Of a DNA stretch of 24,936 bases, positions 7,395 through 15,579 are shown in pieces. Numbering within the stretch: the stretch's first letter is position 1; the number at the start of each line of letters is the position of its first letter. The stretch is from a virus: IMG/VR virus record IMGVR_UViG_3300034812_000267, positions 1-24,936 of that record; one strand, given 5' to 3'. Position numbers and translations under genes: made by a program. The notes under the pieces are model-generated. The model did not search any database, was not told where the DNA came from, and saw only the letters and a program-made list of their open reading frames with translations.

Positions 7395-8043
7395 AAATTT
7401 TTAAGTTACGAAGGAAGCTTTCAAACACTTTTAACTTCCTATCAGTCAAGTCGTTCATGGAAGAAGACTCGATGTGGTGCTTGGCTTTCTCTAAATCTGA
7501 ATGTTGCCAGATTCCATTATCCCAAACCCACTCTGTTCCCTCCATAATACCTTCAACAAAAGCATCAGGTGCGGAAGGATCTGCTACAATATCTGCAGCA
7601 GTAGAGAGCATAAAATCATCTTTAACGATATTGACATCACCCTTCCTTTCAATGGATCCAAGTCCTCTAGAAGATACGCCAAGTTTCACTCCCTCGTCTA
7701 ACAAGTTCTTCGCGATTTTACCCATTGGGGTTTCGAGAAGTTTTGCTTTACCGATAAAGTTCTTACCTTCAGCGCGTAATGATACGATTTTATGTGATAC
7801 TCGATCTAAATTGATGGTTGGACCATCAGGATGACCAAGTTCACCCAAGGCCCTACCTCTTTGAATGTAGCTTTCGTTATACTTGGAAACTTCACGGTTT
7901 AGAGTATCGAAAGGATACATCCTACCGTTGCGGTTTCTGATATCTGATTGAAGGAATACTCCCTCAATAAAGTGACTCTTCTTACCGCTAGATTCTTCGG
8001 TAATAAACTGAACGTCTACAATTTCTTCGGAGATAAGTTTCAT
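7390..8043 (-). CDS. 21: Prohead protease gp21
   Basis: This 217-residue protein matches the T4 gp21 maturation protease in size and motifs. The conserved GELGHP places the catalytic His at residue 71, and GVSSRG places the Ser at 124 or 125; between them lie VSHKIVSL and GKAKLLETPMGK, and after them the DIVADPSAPDAF block at about 151-162. It cleaves scaffold and the capsid protein N-terminus in the prohead, and gp22 and gp23 follow it directly. The start overlaps the end of the gp67-like gene by ATGA, so the two are translationally coupled. Its stop codon TAA forms part of the late promoter core of gene 22. Confidence 0.95.
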   Translation of the reverse strand: MKLISEEIVDVQFITEESSGKKSHFIEGVFLQSDIRNRNGRMYPFDTLNREVSKYNESYIQRGRALGELGHPDGPTINLDRVSHKIVSLRAEGKNFIGKAKLLETPMGKIAKNLLDEGVKLGVSSRGLGSIERKGDVNIVKDDFMLSTAADIVADPSAPDAFVEGIMEGTEWVWDNGIWQHSDLEKAKHHIESSSMNDLTDRKLKVFESFLRNLKIS

Positions 8044-8303
8044 TGTTCTGTTGTTTCCTCGGGTTCTTGTTCTTCAGGTTCTTCATTATCAACAGACGCC
8101 TCTGGAGTTTCATCCGCGAGGTTAGTTTCAGAGTCCTGAGTCTTTTCAGCATCAGGATCAAAGAAGTGTTTCGCAATTTCTACCTTGCGAGCCTGTAATT
8201 GCTCAGAACTTTTTCCGTAAAGAGCATCATAAATTTTTTCGTTAGCATTGAAATTATCTTTGCTTAGAATCGCGTCAACAATTTCTTTTGATGGTGTAGT
8301 CAT
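8040..8303 (-). CDS. Small prohead core protein, gp67-like by position
   Basis: This 87-residue protein sits between portal and protease, where T4 has the small core proteins gp67 and gp68. The N-terminal 50 residues are compact (KEIVDAILSKDNFNANEKIY, then DALYGKSSEQL and the basic ARKVEIAKHFF). The C-terminal 37 residues are strongly acidic and rich in Glu, Pro and Thr, which fits an internal scaffold peptide destined for gp21 cleavage. It resembles a short conserved cyanophage protein I have seen at this place, but the assignment to gp67 or gp68 is by position. The Shine-Dalgarno is weak (AGG 13 bases upstream); a late promoter core at 8327-8334 is close by. It is coupled to gp21 by ATGA. 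Confidence 0.72.
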   Translation of the reverse strand: MTTPSKEIVDAILSKDNFNANEKIYDALYGKSSEQLQARKVEIAKHFFDPDAEKTQDSETNLADETPEASVDNEEPEEQEPEETTEQ

Positions 8304-8326
8304 AATGTATAATCAACCTACTCTTT

Positions 8327-8334
8327 TATTTATC
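8327..8334 (-). promoter_or_regulatory. Late promoter core (GATAAATA) of the gp67-like/gp21 pair
   Basis: Seven of eight bases match the T4 late core. It overlaps the TGA stop of the portal gene (TGATAAATAA) and lies 24 bases before the ATG of the small core protein. The next gene, gp21, has no promoter of its own. Confidence 0.6.
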
Positions 8335-9976
8335 AAATATTTCCTTTGTTATAGTCAGAAGGTGAGATGGCAGCAGCAAAAGCACTATCTAAGTCACCCC
8401 CGCCTCCACCATTTTCCGCACCACCTTCCGCTGGAGGAAGTTGACCACCGCCCATTTCATCACCCATCATTGCCATGGGATCTTGAATAATTCCAAGTGA
8501 TTTCTCTTTCTCAATTTGAATATCCATTTCCTCAATTTCCTCATCAGTAAAGTGAAGAACTTGTTTGCGGACATACTCCGCAGAGAAATATTTGCCGAGG
8601 TATGGTTCAATCATTCCAACAGAATTTAATCTCTCAGTTAGAAGTTCATTATCTTTTAATTCTGTAAAATGATTGTCAAAGATGAAATCATATTGAATAT
8701 TTTCTTTGAGATCTTCCCAATCTTCTAGGGTCATGATACCTTTAAGTACCAATTGAGTCTTTAAAAGATCGTGAAATAGTTCGGAGAATTTTTTGCGGAG
8801 ACGACCAACAAACTTAGCAAACTTAAGTTCATCACGGGTAATTTCATTTGTTCTTCCAATAGTGAAAGACGATTCTTGCTCTAGTCTTGAAAGTGGAATA
8901 TTCAATGACTTGTAGAGTTTCTTCTGGAAATACTTAACGTCTTCTAGTTCTCCAAGGTTCTGACCACCAGGTAGAGTTGTAATTTCAGTGCCACGACCAC
9001 CTTCTCTACGTGGTAACCAGAAGTCTTCAAGCATACTCATATGCTTACGATCATCACGAACTTCACCAGTGTTTGAATCATAAACTAACTTATTACGATA
9101 GCGATTCATAACCTCTCTGAGGTATTGTTCCGCTTTCATCTTAGGTAGATTACCAACATCAATATAGAAAATACGGCGTTCTGGAGCACGTGACAATCTA
9201 TAGATAACAAGACTATCTTCAATCATGCGGAGTTGATTGACAGATTTAATTGCTTTGTGTAGGAATGATAGAACAGTGTTTCTGTTATGATCCATCAAAC
9301 CAGAGTTAACGGAACAGATTGCATCATTAGCAATCTTCAATCCTTTTGCTTGTTGTGCTTTATATCCATGTGGGAAGTACATATAGTATTCAAGTACTTC
9401 TCCATAATCAAACCTTTCTCCGTTTGGTCCTTTTTCTACGTTATCGATAGTTGCTTTTTTCTTTACAACTTCTCTAACCTTTTTAATTTTAAGTGCATCA
9501 ATATATCTTAGTTCTTTGATTCCTTCTTGAGGATTTTCAAAGTCAATCATTTTATGGTAGTGCATTCTACCATCGATATACCAACGACGGAAAATATCAT
9601 GACACTTCTTATCAAAATCCAATAACTTAAGAATGAGTCTAAATTCTTCTCTAATCTGTTTCTTAATCTTATCACCAACTTCCAAGTTAGACAGCTCAAT
9701 ATTTACGGGAGCAAAGTCTAAGTCACTACTAATAGATTCATTGATGATATCATCAATAGCACTATCACACTCTGGGTGGAGTGCAATCTCCCTGTACTTT
9801 TTGATTAACTCAAAATCATTATTATTTTTAGGAATGCCATCAAGATCTACATATTGACCAAAGTAGGCACCTGCAGCAACTGTGCTGGTGCCTTCATCAT
9901 TATTTGGAGGAGCGGGTGAGTAAAGTTTTTCTTTCTTCTTGCGCTCCTCAATTGAGAACCCAAATAACTGAGTCAT
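8333..9976 (-). CDS. 20: Portal vertex protein gp20
   Basis: This 547-residue protein is close in length to T4 gp20 (524) and carries portal motifs: HPECDSAIDDIINE at about 68-80, RRWYIDGRMHYHK at about 130-142, SLVIYRLSRAPERRIFYIDV at 255-274, a KAEQYLREVMNRYRNKLVYD helix at 281-300, and FWLPRREGGRGTEITTLPGG at 319-338. The last 60 residues are acidic and then Gly-rich. The dodecamer forms the unique head vertex, starts head assembly and is the channel through which the terminase pumps DNA. A late promoter core at 10002-10009 lies 26 bases upstream of the ATG, while the Shine-Dalgarno is weak. The TGA stop is followed at once by an in-frame TAA. Confidence 0.96.
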   Translation of the reverse strand: MTQLFGFSIEERKKKEKLYSPAPPNNDEGTSTVAAGAYFGQYVDLDGIPKNNNDFELIKKYREIALHPECDSAIDDIINESISSDLDFAPVNIELSNLEVGDKIKKQIREEFRLILKLLDFDKKCHDIFRRWYIDGRMHYHKMIDFENPQEGIKELRYIDALKIKKVREVVKKKATIDNVEKGPNGERFDYGEVLEYYMYFPHGYKAQQAKGLKIANDAICSVNSGLMDHNRNTVLSFLHKAIKSVNQLRMIEDSLVIYRLSRAPERRIFYIDVGNLPKMKAEQYLREVMNRYRNKLVYDSNTGEVRDDRKHMSMLEDFWLPRREGGRGTEITTLPGGQNLGELEDVKYFQKKLYKSLNIPLSRLEQESSFTIGRTNEITRDELKFAKFVGRLRKKFSELFHDLLKTQLVLKGIMTLEDWEDLKENIQYDFIFDNHFTELKDNELLTERLNSVGMIEPYLGKYFSAEYVRKQVLHFTDEEIEEMDIQIEKEKSLGIIQDPMAMMGDEMGGGQLPPAEGGAENGGGGGDLDSAFAAAISPSDYNKGNI

Positions 9977-10001
9977 AGTATAAAGTCTAATCTTTCTCTA
10001 T

Positions 10002-10009
10002 TATTTATC
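10002..10009 (-). promoter_or_regulatory. Late promoter core (GATAAATA) of gp20
   Basis: Seven of eight bases match the T4 late core. It overlaps the TGA stop of gp19 in the same TGATAAATAAT arrangement as at the gp20 stop, and lies 26 bases before the portal ATG. Confidence 0.62.
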
Positions 10010-10649
10010 AAACCCCAGTATCGAGGCTTGCCTTAGAGACTTCATAGTAGTTATACTGGAATTCTACGGTGAATTCTTCAATCTGATCATTCGACTCATA
10101 AGAGAGATCGATTGCAGATAGTGAAGAAGGCCATGCATCGTAGAACTTATATGCACGGATAACTTCCATACCATCGCGACCCTGAGCAGTCATTGACTGT
10201 GGGGTCTTGTTTGGTTTCTGTTGATCTCTACCTAGTTGGAAGACCTCAAGGTCTACACAGTAACCAGGATTGTCATCACCAAAACCAAGTTGCGATACGT
10301 TTTCAGTTAGTGCATTGATACCTCTTGACCAGGTTTCAAACGCTTTACGGATACCGAACTGACCGTCATTGACAACAGTTACGGACCATGGTTCAAAGGT
10401 TCTGTCTCCAGCAACCTTGAGCATTCTACCTCTGAAAGGAACATCGATTGTTCCGATCGTTGATGCGGGTAGTTGAGCAGTCTTCACAAGGAATTCTGCT
10501 CTTTCTGTAATAACGTTTGATGAATCTACTGATTCAATATCAGCGATTGTATTGAGCGTTGTTGGGAAGTTGAGGCGGACCAAGAACAGATTAGGCCTTG
10601 CGCCACCATTGATGAGTTTAGTCTTAAACTCTGAAATACCTCTTGCCAT
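10008..10649 (-). CDS. 19: Tail tube protein gp19
   Basis: This 213-residue protein has the gp19 signature AGDRTFEPWSVTVVNDGQFG at about 95-114, preceded by FRGRMLKV, and the C-terminal pair YKFYDAWPSSLSAIDLSYES and EEFTVEFQYNYYEV. T4 gp19 is 163 residues; the extra length lies in an N-terminal loop (about 35-55) and a middle loop (about 125-165). Stacked hexamers form the inner tube of the contractile tail. The start has AGGAGA at good spacing. No clear late promoter precedes it in the 41 bases after gp18, so it is probably transcribed with the sheath gene. Its TGA stop abuts the late promoter of gene 20. Confidence 0.95.
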   Translation of the reverse strand: MARGISEFKTKLINGGARPNLFLVRLNFPTTLNTIADIESVDSSNVITERAEFLVKTAQLPASTIGTIDVPFRGRMLKVAGDRTFEPWSVTVVNDGQFGIRKAFETWSRGINALTENVSQLGFGDDNPGYCVDLEVFQLGRDQQKPNKTPQSMTAQGRDGMEVIRAYKFYDAWPSSLSAIDLSYESNDQIEEFTVEFQYNYYEVSKASLDTGV

Positions 10650-10690
10650 TTTTCTTTATCTCCTAGTGTAATTTAGCGAAAGGGAACGAA

Positions 10691-12955
10691 TTAGTTTGTA
10701 AGTTCGTTGAACGAAACACCAGTTCTAGTGGCGACAAACGTGATAGTAATATAGTTAATTGTACGAGCTGGTTTGATGAAGATTTCAGCAACTAACTCAT
10801 TTCTATCAATAACATCTGAAGTGTTGTTTGTTGTGTCACAAACAACTAGGAAATCATAGATACCTCTTCTACCTTGAACACCTCTTAGATAAGGTTCGAT
10901 AGCAGATCTGAATCCAGATCTTGTGAGTTCATCGTTGATCTCAAAGAGTTGATATTTGGAGAAGTTCGCAATGTTCTTCTCAAGTTCAATGAATAGGCGA
11001 CGAACGTTAATTCTGTCGAATGCGGAAGGAGATGCAAGAGCGGTTTTATCACCGAACAATACGATACCCTGACCTGGGAATGCAACGATTGGGTTGATTC
11101 TGTCGGTGTAGAGTCTATCTCTTTCAGCCTGTTTTGGACTGTATGCAAGTTTGGTTGCGTTACGGACTTGTCCTCTGTTGTATCCAGCAGGTGAGAACCA
11201 AGTTTCTGCGTTGTTGGTTGTGGAAACACAAAGACCAGCAACGTCAGCAGCACATGGTACATAACGATAAACATCATTGTACTTATCGTAGATGTACTTG
11301 TAACCAGAATCAAACATCGCATAAGAAGAACTTGGTAGAGTTCTGAAGAATGCGATTACATTATCGGTCTTAACTGATGATGAACTGGAGTTAACAACAT
11401 CAGATCTCTCTGGTGAAGCAACTACAACACAATCTCTTCTCTTTTCAGCAATTGCAATTAGTCTTGCAATCATTGTTGTACTCATGTGACCAGGGACTAG
11501 GAAGTCGATGTCACCGAATAGTTCAGGATCTTCGATTAGATCATAACCAGAAACTAGACCTGATCTAACAGCTGCAGCACCACTACCTGCATAGGTATAG
11601 TCTGCACCAGCAGCGAGAGTCAATGAACCAACTGAACCAGTTGAGGTAAAGTTGAATAGTTTGAATGTACTTCCTTGTGCAGTACCAATATTGACGTTAG
11701 TACCAGCAGTAGTACCTGCAAGTGTCAACTGATTAGCACCAGCATCTCCGATTGGATTTGTATCACCAGGATAGATGTACTCTGATTGATCTGCAACTAC
11801 TGTTTTGTAGTAAGTAGCGGATCCTTCTGCACTCTTAGCATCAGATGCCTTAGAAGCAAAAGCGAGTGTTTCTAGAACAGTACCAGGAACTCCAGAAACC
11901 GTACCGTTAACGTCTAGAACTGCGATATGCATTTCATCAAACTTACCACCCTGAGCAGCTGCTGAAGCAGAAGTTCCGGGTTGTGGTGCAAGAGAAGACC
12001 ACTTTCTATTTGCAGCAAACTCTAGTTCACCGTAAACATCGTTACTTGCAATTGCGGATACAGTCTTGATGGTTGCATCACTTGCATCTTTAAGAACTTC
12101 GTTTCCAGTGAGTCTCTTTGTGCTATCCCATAGAGTAATTTCTAGTTGATTAGTACCAACTACCTTGTAGACGTTACCTTCACCACCAGTCCACTTAACG
12201 TATGTTCCAGCGGTAGGAAGTGCGGATCCAACGCCATTTGCAACAACAGTGATGTCTGTAGCACCTAGGTAAGCACCAGCTCTTGGTAGAGTTAGTACAT
12301 CGTCATCTGCGTATCCAGAACCACCGCTTGTTAGTTGGATTGTAGCAGCACCATTTGCAGCGATTGTAACCGAGAACTTAGCACCAGTTCCACCACCACC
12401 AGTAGCGGTGATTGCGTATGTACCAGCGGTTCTTGATGCGGTTGCACCACCGTTTGTTGTGCCATCAAAATCGAGTACCTGTCCAGCACCTTCGCTGACG
12501 GTAACTCTTTGGTCAGCGCCGTGGTCAACAACTACTACCTTGACAGCGTTGTTAAATCCTCCAGCAGTTCTTGCTGCCCAAGTATAATCTTTGGTTACTG
12601 TTGACTCGAAGTCATCTTTGTTTTTAATTACGAGTGTTGATAAGGAAGTTGGGGATCCAGCTTGCTTAATGTTGGAATTTCTAAGACCAAGATCTGTAGC
12701 GCCAGTTGGTCTGATTACCGCAACGACAGCACCATACTGAATTAGGGTTGCAGCTGCAAACCATGATTCGTAGTTATTATTATTTGGATTACCAAATGTT
12801 TCTACGAGTTGTCTTTCACTCGAAACGTAAGTTACCTGATCGGTAGGACCACGCTCTGCGTCGATAGCAACAACACCAATGTTCTGATCAGCTACTTGAA
12901 CGGTAGCTGTAAAATCCACTTCTTTAACAAGTACTCCAGGTGAAGCTAATGTCAT
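10691..12955 (-). CDS. 18: Tail sheath protein gp18 with an inserted Gly-rich module
   Basis: This 754-residue protein is the contractile tail sheath (T4 gp18 is 659). The N-terminus LASPGVLVKEVDFTA and the C-terminal block (SPAGYNRGQVRNATKLAYSP at about 588-607, NPIVAFPGQGIVLFGDKTAL at 621-640, RRLFIELEKNIANFSKYQLF at 652-671, and the final strand ITITFVATRTGVSF) are typical. The middle is the variable, surface-exposed part. Within it, about residues 160-245 hold a Gly/Thr-rich segment with a TSGGSGYADDDVLTL unit, of the same type as the repeats inserted in gp14. A second Ala/Gly/Thr-rich segment spans about 405-465. A perfect TATAAATA lies 39 bases upstream of the ATG, with AGAGGT as ribosome binding site and a small hairpin between the two. 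Confidence 0.96.
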   Translation of the reverse strand: MTLASPGVLVKEVDFTATVQVADQNIGVVAIDAERGPTDQVTYVSSERQLVETFGNPNNNNYESWFAAATLIQYGAVVAVIRPTGATDLGLRNSNIKQAGSPTSLSTLVIKNKDDFESTVTKDYTWAARTAGGFNNAVKVVVVDHGADQRVTVSEGAGQVLDFDGTTNGGATASRTAGTYAITATGGGGTGAKFSVTIAANGAATIQLTSGGSGYADDDVLTLPRAGAYLGATDITVVANGVGSALPTAGTYVKWTGGEGNVYKVVGTNQLEITLWDSTKRLTGNEVLKDASDATIKTVSAIASNDVYGELEFAANRKWSSLAPQPGTSASAAAQGGKFDEMHIAVLDVNGTVSGVPGTVLETLAFASKASDAKSAEGSATYYKTVVADQSEYIYPGDTNPIGDAGANQLTLAGTTAGTNVNIGTAQGSTFKLFNFTSTGSVGSLTLAAGADYTYAGSGAAAVRSGLVSGYDLIEDPELFGDIDFLVPGHMSTTMIARLIAIAEKRRDCVVVASPERSDVVNSSSSSVKTDNVIAFFRTLPSSSYAMFDSGYKYIYDKYNDVYRYVPCAADVAGLCVSTTNNAETWFSPAGYNRGQVRNATKLAYSPKQAERDRLYTDRINPIVAFPGQGIVLFGDKTALASPSAFDRINVRRLFIELEKNIANFSKYQLFEINDELTRSGFRSAIEPYLRGVQGRRGIYDFLVVCDTTNNTSDVIDRNELVAEIFIKPARTINYITITFVATRTGVSFNELTN

Positions 12956-12969
12956 TTTCTATACCTCTA

Positions 12970-12985
12970 TGAGATTTTTTTCTCA
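12970..12985 (-). other. Short hairpin in the gp18 leader
   Basis: Five-base-pair inverted repeat (TGAGA/TCTCA) with a six-A loop in the transcript, between the late promoter core and the ribosome binding site of the sheath gene. It might protect the 5' end or affect translation; it is too weak to be a terminator. Confidence 0.4.
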
Positions 12986-12993
12986 AAACTATT

Positions 12994-13001
12994 TATTTAT
13001 A
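12994..13001 (-). promoter_or_regulatory. Late promoter core TATAAATA of gp18
   Basis: An exact T4 late core on the minus strand, 39 bases before the sheath ATG. A second partial copy (AAATAG) continues directly from it. It probably serves gp18 and gp19 together. Confidence 0.75.
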
Positions 13002-13036
13002 TCGACTTTTTAGTGGGGAACTAATGCATGAACACA

Positions 13037-13261
13037 CTACCAGTCTGGGTAGTTCCAGTTTCCTATATCTACTTTTCTATTTTTGATTATTCTCTTCTTT
13101 GTACACTCCTTACATTCATATGAATATGATGATGGTATATCGCCTCTATCTTTTCGTATCAAATAAAACCCATCCATAAGGTCTTTCACCTCTCCACAGG
13201 TTCTACATTTTCTTTGTTGAAATAATAAATGTTCTAGAGAAATCTCCTCATCTAAATCCAT
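13037..13261 (-). CDS. Small CxxC zinc-finger protein
   Basis: This 74-residue protein starts at the ATG that overlaps the gp17 stop (TGATG), with GGGAG eight bases before it. A GTG one codon further upstream is possible but less likely. It has two CxxC pairs, Cys19/Cys22 in CRTCGEVK and Cys50/Cys53 in CKEC, separated by 27 residues including GFYLIRKDRGDIPSSYSYE, then a basic stretch and the ending NWNYPDW. The spacing suggests a single four-Cys zinc ribbon like those at the N-terminus of some phage HNH proteins, but no HNH residues follow. I recall similar small proteins in marine T4-like phages. Function is unknown. It is coupled to gp17, between terminase and sheath. Confidence 0.75.
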   Translation of the reverse strand: MDLDEEISLEHLLFQQRKCRTCGEVKDLMDGFYLIRKDRGDIPSSYSYECKECTKKRIIKNRKVDIGNWNYPDW

Positions 13262-14907
13262 CACTTATACTCCCACATGTACGTCATGTCTCCATACTCA
13301 TCTGCTTTATTCCATGTATCACCTTGTTCATCCACAAAACTATCTTCATCAGTTCCATCTAGAATAAACCCAAACGGAGCCATATCTTCCTCAATAGATT
13401 CTCTTTGATCTTCAAAAATTCTTTTTCTAACATCATCTGATGTCAATTCTCTGAAATAATCTTGTACAGACAACCATGCAAATATAACAAGACACATAGC
13501 AAGGTCATCATTACACCCTTCTTCAGCTTCAAATGATTGTTTCTTTTGAATGAATGTTGTCATTTCAGCAATAATATCATAATCACTAATCAGTAATTTA
13601 TCATCTTCAATTAATGCTTTGAGGTTTGAACATCCAGTCTTTTTGACAGTAGATGTCATTTTAATACCTAACTGTGACTTATGAGAGAATCCCTGACCTA
13701 CAATCTGTCCAGCACGTCCTCTCATTGCACACATAAGAAGATTGTCATACTCCAAATCAAACTGCATAATATCTGCAACTTGTCCACCAATATCATTTAC
13801 TTCACACAAAACAAATGCATGATTATAACTCATTGCCACTGGGTGTATGATATTAGGAAATAACAATGGTTTAATATTATTGTTTTTATATTTTGCAACT
13901 ACTTTATATGGAATAGTTGTGATATCTACTACAACAAATGCTGAGTAGTCATTACTGACACCTCTAGACACGTCTACTGTCATTACATATTCATGATCTG
14001 GAATGGGTAACTCATATACATCTAAACCATTTTTCCTCTCTATTGGTTCTTCATAAACCATAGTCCTGAGTTTAGACGCAGCGATAAGAGTATCAACAGA
14101 TCCTAAGAACTCGCATTCAAATTCCTGAGTAAACTGACGTTGTGATGTATTCTTAATCGTCTGCTCTTTCCAGTCGGCGTCTCTACCAGGTACTTGAGAC
14201 CAATGTACTTCTGTAGTCGTATATTCGTTCTTACCCCTCTCAGCATCATGCCAGAGTTTGTAGAACATGTTCATCCCGTTTGGGGTGGAGATGATAATAA
14301 CTTTGGTAGACTTACCAGATGAAATAGTAGGATATACAGACGAGAAAAACTGTTCTGCAATATGATTTGGAACGAACGCAAATTCGTCCAAGAAAATAAT
14401 ATTGAATGACATACCTCGGACGGCAGAACTAGAGGTTGATGCTGCAAGGATCTTAGATCCATTCTCTAGTTCTACGTTACCTTTGTTCCATGCAAGAATA
14501 CCATGTTGCATCCATCGTGGTAAATTCTCATATGCTAACTGAAGACGAGATAATAGTTCTCTAGATGTAGATGCTTTGTTAGCAAGAATACCAATATTTA
14601 CATTGTCGTTAAATATGATATAATGAAGCAAGTAAGAAACAACAGTAGTAGACTTACCAGTTTGTCGGGGTAGTTTCGCAATGTTAAACCTATTTTCATG
14701 AAAACAACGTACCATGTCCTCTTGGAAATCGTACATATTGAAAGGCACTAGACCTTCGTCAAGTGAAACAATTTTGATATAATTTCTAGCAAAATATACA
14801 GGATCTCCTTTGCATTTGATAAACTCCTGAACTTGATCGGGAGTAAATTCAATTGCAGTGTTTGCTTTCTTTAGATTAGGATTACCAAGATATACGCTAT
14901 CAGTCAC
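13261..14907 (-). CDS. 17: Terminase large subunit gp17
   Basis: This 548-residue protein is the packaging motor ATPase and headful nuclease (T4 gp17 is 610). The ATPase domain shows Walker A PRQTGKST at 80-87, Walker B IIFLDEF at 170-176 with Asp174 and catalytic Glu175, and coupling motif STPNG at 207-211. The nuclease domain has the acidic residues in MTVDVSRG (Asp312), LCEVND (Glu369) and CNDDLA (Asp467 or Asp468), as in the RNase H-fold nuclease of T4. It docks on the portal gp20. The Shine-Dalgarno is weak. A degenerate late promoter core (TCTAAATA) at 14930-14937 overlaps the end of the upstream gene. Unlike T4, three small genes separate it from gp16. Confidence 0.97.
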   Translation of the reverse strand: MTDSVYLGNPNLKKANTAIEFTPDQVQEFIKCKGDPVYFARNYIKIVSLDEGLVPFNMYDFQEDMVRCFHENRFNIAKLPRQTGKSTTVVSYLLHYIIFNDNVNIGILANKASTSRELLSRLQLAYENLPRWMQHGILAWNKGNVELENGSKILAASTSSSAVRGMSFNIIFLDEFAFVPNHIAEQFFSSVYPTISSGKSTKVIIISTPNGMNMFYKLWHDAERGKNEYTTTEVHWSQVPGRDADWKEQTIKNTSQRQFTQEFECEFLGSVDTLIAASKLRTMVYEEPIERKNGLDVYELPIPDHEYVMTVDVSRGVSNDYSAFVVVDITTIPYKVVAKYKNNNIKPLLFPNIIHPVAMSYNHAFVLCEVNDIGGQVADIMQFDLEYDNLLMCAMRGRAGQIVGQGFSHKSQLGIKMTSTVKKTGCSNLKALIEDDKLLISDYDIIAEMTTFIQKKQSFEAEEGCNDDLAMCLVIFAWLSVQDYFRELTSDDVRKRIFEDQRESIEEDMAPFGFILDGTDEDSFVDEQGDTWNKADEYGDMTYMWEYK

Positions 14908-14929
14908 ATCAAATTATTCTAACTACAAT

Positions 14930-14937
14930 TATTTAGA
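14930..14937 (-). promoter_or_regulatory. Degenerate late promoter core (TCTAAATA) before gp17
   Basis: It has seven of eight T4 late core bases, with the mismatch at the second, normally strong, position. The TAA within it is the stop of the four-Cys gene. It may be weak or inactive. Confidence 0.35.
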
Positions 14938-15232
14938 GGTCACCAAATTTATCTCGTAGTTCTTCCAGACTTCTCTTTTTCTCGGTAATCATACCGTCGA
15001 TATATCCAGCACGATATTCCCAAGTCTGACCACCATCTTTCCCTTTCATAGGATTGATGCATGTATGATCACCTAGCTTGTTGCAAACAAGACCAGCAAG
15101 GTCAAGCTCACTAGAATCAGATGTATTGCCAGTGCCACGCCAGATATGTTGACCATTGATCCACGCCGCTCCACATTTTTCACACTCCTTTCTTTCCAGT
15201 TTAAGATCGGATAGTTGTTTTTCGTTTTCCAT
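14933..15232 (-). CDS. Small four-cysteine protein, conserved hypothetical
   Basis: This 99-residue protein has Cys17 and Cys20 in CEKCGAAW, and Cys50 and Cys58 in LVCNKLGDHTC, which could bind one zinc ion. Between them is a Trp- and Gly-containing segment (INGQHIWRGTGN); after them comes INPMKGKDGGQTWEYRAGY and a charged C-terminal helix (about 77-97). I have the impression of a conserved small protein near the terminase of marine T4-like phages, but I know no function. It may bind nucleic acid or a packaging protein; that is a guess from position and the putative zinc site. The start codon is the only good one in the frame. Its TAA stop forms part of the putative gp17 promoter. Confidence 0.68.
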   Translation of the reverse strand: MENEKQLSDLKLERKECEKCGAAWINGQHIWRGTGNTSDSSELDLAGLVCNKLGDHTCINPMKGKDGGQTWEYRAGYIDGMITEKKRSLEELRDKFGDL

Positions 15233-15311
15233 TAAAGTTCCTATGGTAAATGGTATTCATATTATACCCAACTATTTAACAAAGTCTGTATAGCTTAAAA
15301 CTTAAATTAGA

Positions 15312-15578
15312 TTATGCAGACACAACATTATTATTTTTGTCTCTTCTCTGGTATGCTGCAGGAGTTCTGGTTGAATTGTCTGAATTCCTTGCTTGATATG
15401 TTCCAGGAGTTCTGGTTGTGTTATTAGATTTTCTTGCTTGATAATCTCCGTTAAAATCTTTCCACTGTCTTTGTGTCCACCCTTCGTTACCATTGAAGTG
15501 TGTAACAGTTGTTGATGCGGGTTGAGTGGAGTCTGGAGTATTTGATGAGTCGTGTCTTACGTAAGAAGTATTAGCCAT
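15312..15578 (-). CDS. Small repeat-containing hypothetical protein
   Basis: This 88-residue hydrophilic protein begins one base after the stop of the previous gene (TGATATG), which supports coupled translation. Residues 1-45 are rich in Ser, Thr, Asn and Asp with a central HFNGNEGWTQRQWKDFNGD. Residues 46-79 contain a 15-residue unit in tandem: YQARKSNNTTRTPGT, YQARNSDNSTRTPAA, then the partial copy YQRRD. The repeats are basic and probably unfolded. I recognise no family. Composition suggests a virion or packaging accessory, but nothing in the sequence proves it. Confidence 0.6.
   Translation of the reverse strand: MANTSYVRHDSSNTPDSTQPASTTVTHFNGNEGWTQRQWKDFNGDYQARKSNNTTRTPGTYQARNSDNSTRTPAAYQRRDKNNNVVSA
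15339..15443 (-). repeat. 45-base tandem repeat in the 88-residue gene
   Basis: Two full 45-base units (15443-15399 and 15398-15354) and a partial third encode a 15-residue repeat (YQARxSxNxTRTPxx). The repeats share the sequence GGAGTTCTGGTTG on the plus strand. Confidence 0.75.
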
Positions 15579-15579
15579 A

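Noticed and set aside
13036-13053. Six-base-pair inverted repeat at the end of the zinc-finger gene as a terminator
   Set aside because: It lies mostly within the coding sequence and is not followed by a T-run on the minus strand.
13262-13264. GTG start for the zinc-finger gene
   Set aside because: The ATG next to it has better spacing to GGGAG and makes the usual TGATG overlap.
15261-15266. TATAAT on the minus strand before the four-Cys gene as a sigma-70 promoter
   Set aside because: No acceptable -35 element or extended -10 lies at the right distance; in this AT-rich DNA the hexamer alone means little.
15339-15443. CRISPR-like array
   Set aside because: The repeats are contiguous, coding and in frame, with no spacers.
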